From NCBI GenBank assembly GCA_946479055.1, contig CAMLEX010000270.1:1-6921 (forward strand): a stretch of 6,921 nucleotides of DNA, given 5' to 3'. How positions within the stretch are numbered: the stretch's first letter is position 1; every line of letters begins with the position of its first letter. This DNA comes from an uncultured Bacteroidota bacterium (GTDB lineage Bacteria; Bacteroidota; Bacteroidia; Chitinophagales; Chitinophagaceae). The notes under the pieces were generated by a model. It made no database searches. It worked only from the letters and a program-made list of their open reading frames with translations, and was not told the DNA's origin. Made by a program: the position numbers and the translations under genes. Below, one piece after another: positions 6,443 through 6,921 of the stretch.

Positions 6443-6921
6443 CTATAATTCAAGTTTCCAGTCGCCGGCATAGGTTCGTTTTACAAATTGATTAGCAGGC
6501 TCAAAATTGCTGATTTTCATATTCGGACCATCCCACAGTAATTTTTTACGGCCGGGAAATTTGTTTTCTCCTTTTGCATCTTTCACTATATGATTATAAC
6601 TTAATACAGCCAGGTTGCCCATCAGTACCGTTTCTGTCAAAGGTCCCGCTTCAGAAAATGGTGAACTGGTAAATGCTCCGTATCCTTTTTTACAGGCATT
6701 TGTCCATTGTGTCTGATGCCCTTCCACCCCTCTTTCAACCTTTACTTTTTTTAATGCAGGTAATTTTATTTCTTTCATTTTCCTGGTGGGCAGTAAAGTT
6801 GGGTTCCGACCCCATAAGCCGCCCATGATTTTCCCTTTTGTTCCTTCGAAGATGATACCTCCATCCCATTCCGCCATTTCTTCATCGGGTAATAATTCGA
6901 CAGGACGTTTTGGTTTGATGC
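6443..6921 (-). CDS. Gfo/Idh/MocA family oxidoreductase, C-terminal part only (cut by window edge)
   Basis: The frame is open to the right edge of the window, so the Rossmann half, the catalytic region and any signal peptide are not visible; the ATG at 6877 is an internal Met. The visible 158 residues align end to end with the C-terminal third of the neighbouring oxidoreductase. Shared blocks include RP-ELLP, WDGG, GTKGK, EGH-QW-NAC, GYG-TSSPF--AGP-TE, LMGNLA, GRKKLLWD, NMKI-NF and ANQFVKR, ending in WKLEL versus WKLDL. Roughly half the residues look identical by eye. The two are therefore tandem paralogues, probably from duplication, and likely act on related substrates in the same cell compartment. 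The 138-bp gap with no clear terminator is compatible with one transcript running leftward. The substrate is unknown. Confidence 0.92.
   Translation of the reverse strand, partial: IKPKRPVELLPDEEMAEWDGGIIFEGTKGKIMGGLWGRNPTLLPTRKMKEIKLPALKKVKVERGVEGHQTQWTNACKKGYGAFTSSPFSEAGPLTETVLMGNLAVLSYNHIVKDAKGENKFPGRKKLLWDGPNMKISNFEPANQFVKRTYAGDWKLEL

Noticed and set aside
6443..6877. Short stand-alone gene starting at the ATG at 6877
   Set aside because: The frame continues to the window edge with residues (RPVELLPDEE) that align with the paralogue, so this Met is internal to a longer gene.

Overview
The window looks like chromosomal DNA from a Bacteroidota bacterium, most likely near the Chitinophagaceae. 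This is inferred from the moderately low GC content, the A/T-rich leaders with little or no Shine-Dalgarno sequence, a topoisomerase I with C-terminal repeats and a Lys/Ala tail, a YcxB-like membrane protein, and tandem Gfo/Idh/MocA oxidoreductases, one of which starts with a Tat signal. No taxonomic marker is present, so the assignment is tentative.

Layout: (1) 1-2437 (+) is the bulk of topA, cut at its 5' end by the window edge. (2) 2453-3010 (+) is a small two-helix membrane protein of the YcxB type, 15 bp behind topA and probably co-transcribed. (3) 3011-3408 holds no intact gene. On the minus strand it carries what looks like a badly eroded piece of an IS3-type transposase (OrfB). This is followed by an A/T-rich hairpin and a short A/C-rich repeat, then the leader of the next gene. 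(4) 3409-4275 (+) is a SirB1/transglutaminase-like protein, followed 41 bp later by (5) a Dps-type mini-ferritin at 4317-4787 (+). (6) A strong inverted repeat at 4799-4840 separates these from the convergent genes and probably terminates transcription from both sides. (7) 4865-6304 (-) is a complete Tat-exported Gfo/Idh/MocA-family oxidoreductase. (8) 6443-6921 (-) is the C-terminal part of a close paralogue, cut by the window edge.

The window joins housekeeping functions (DNA supercoiling, DNA and iron protection) to a probable periplasmic carbohydrate-oxidoreductase cluster that continues to the right. I found no CRISPR array, RNA gene, defence system or clearly new multi-gene system. The least ordinary signals are the transposase remnant, the perfect palindrome just upstream of dps, and the tandem Gfo/Idh/MocA paralogues.
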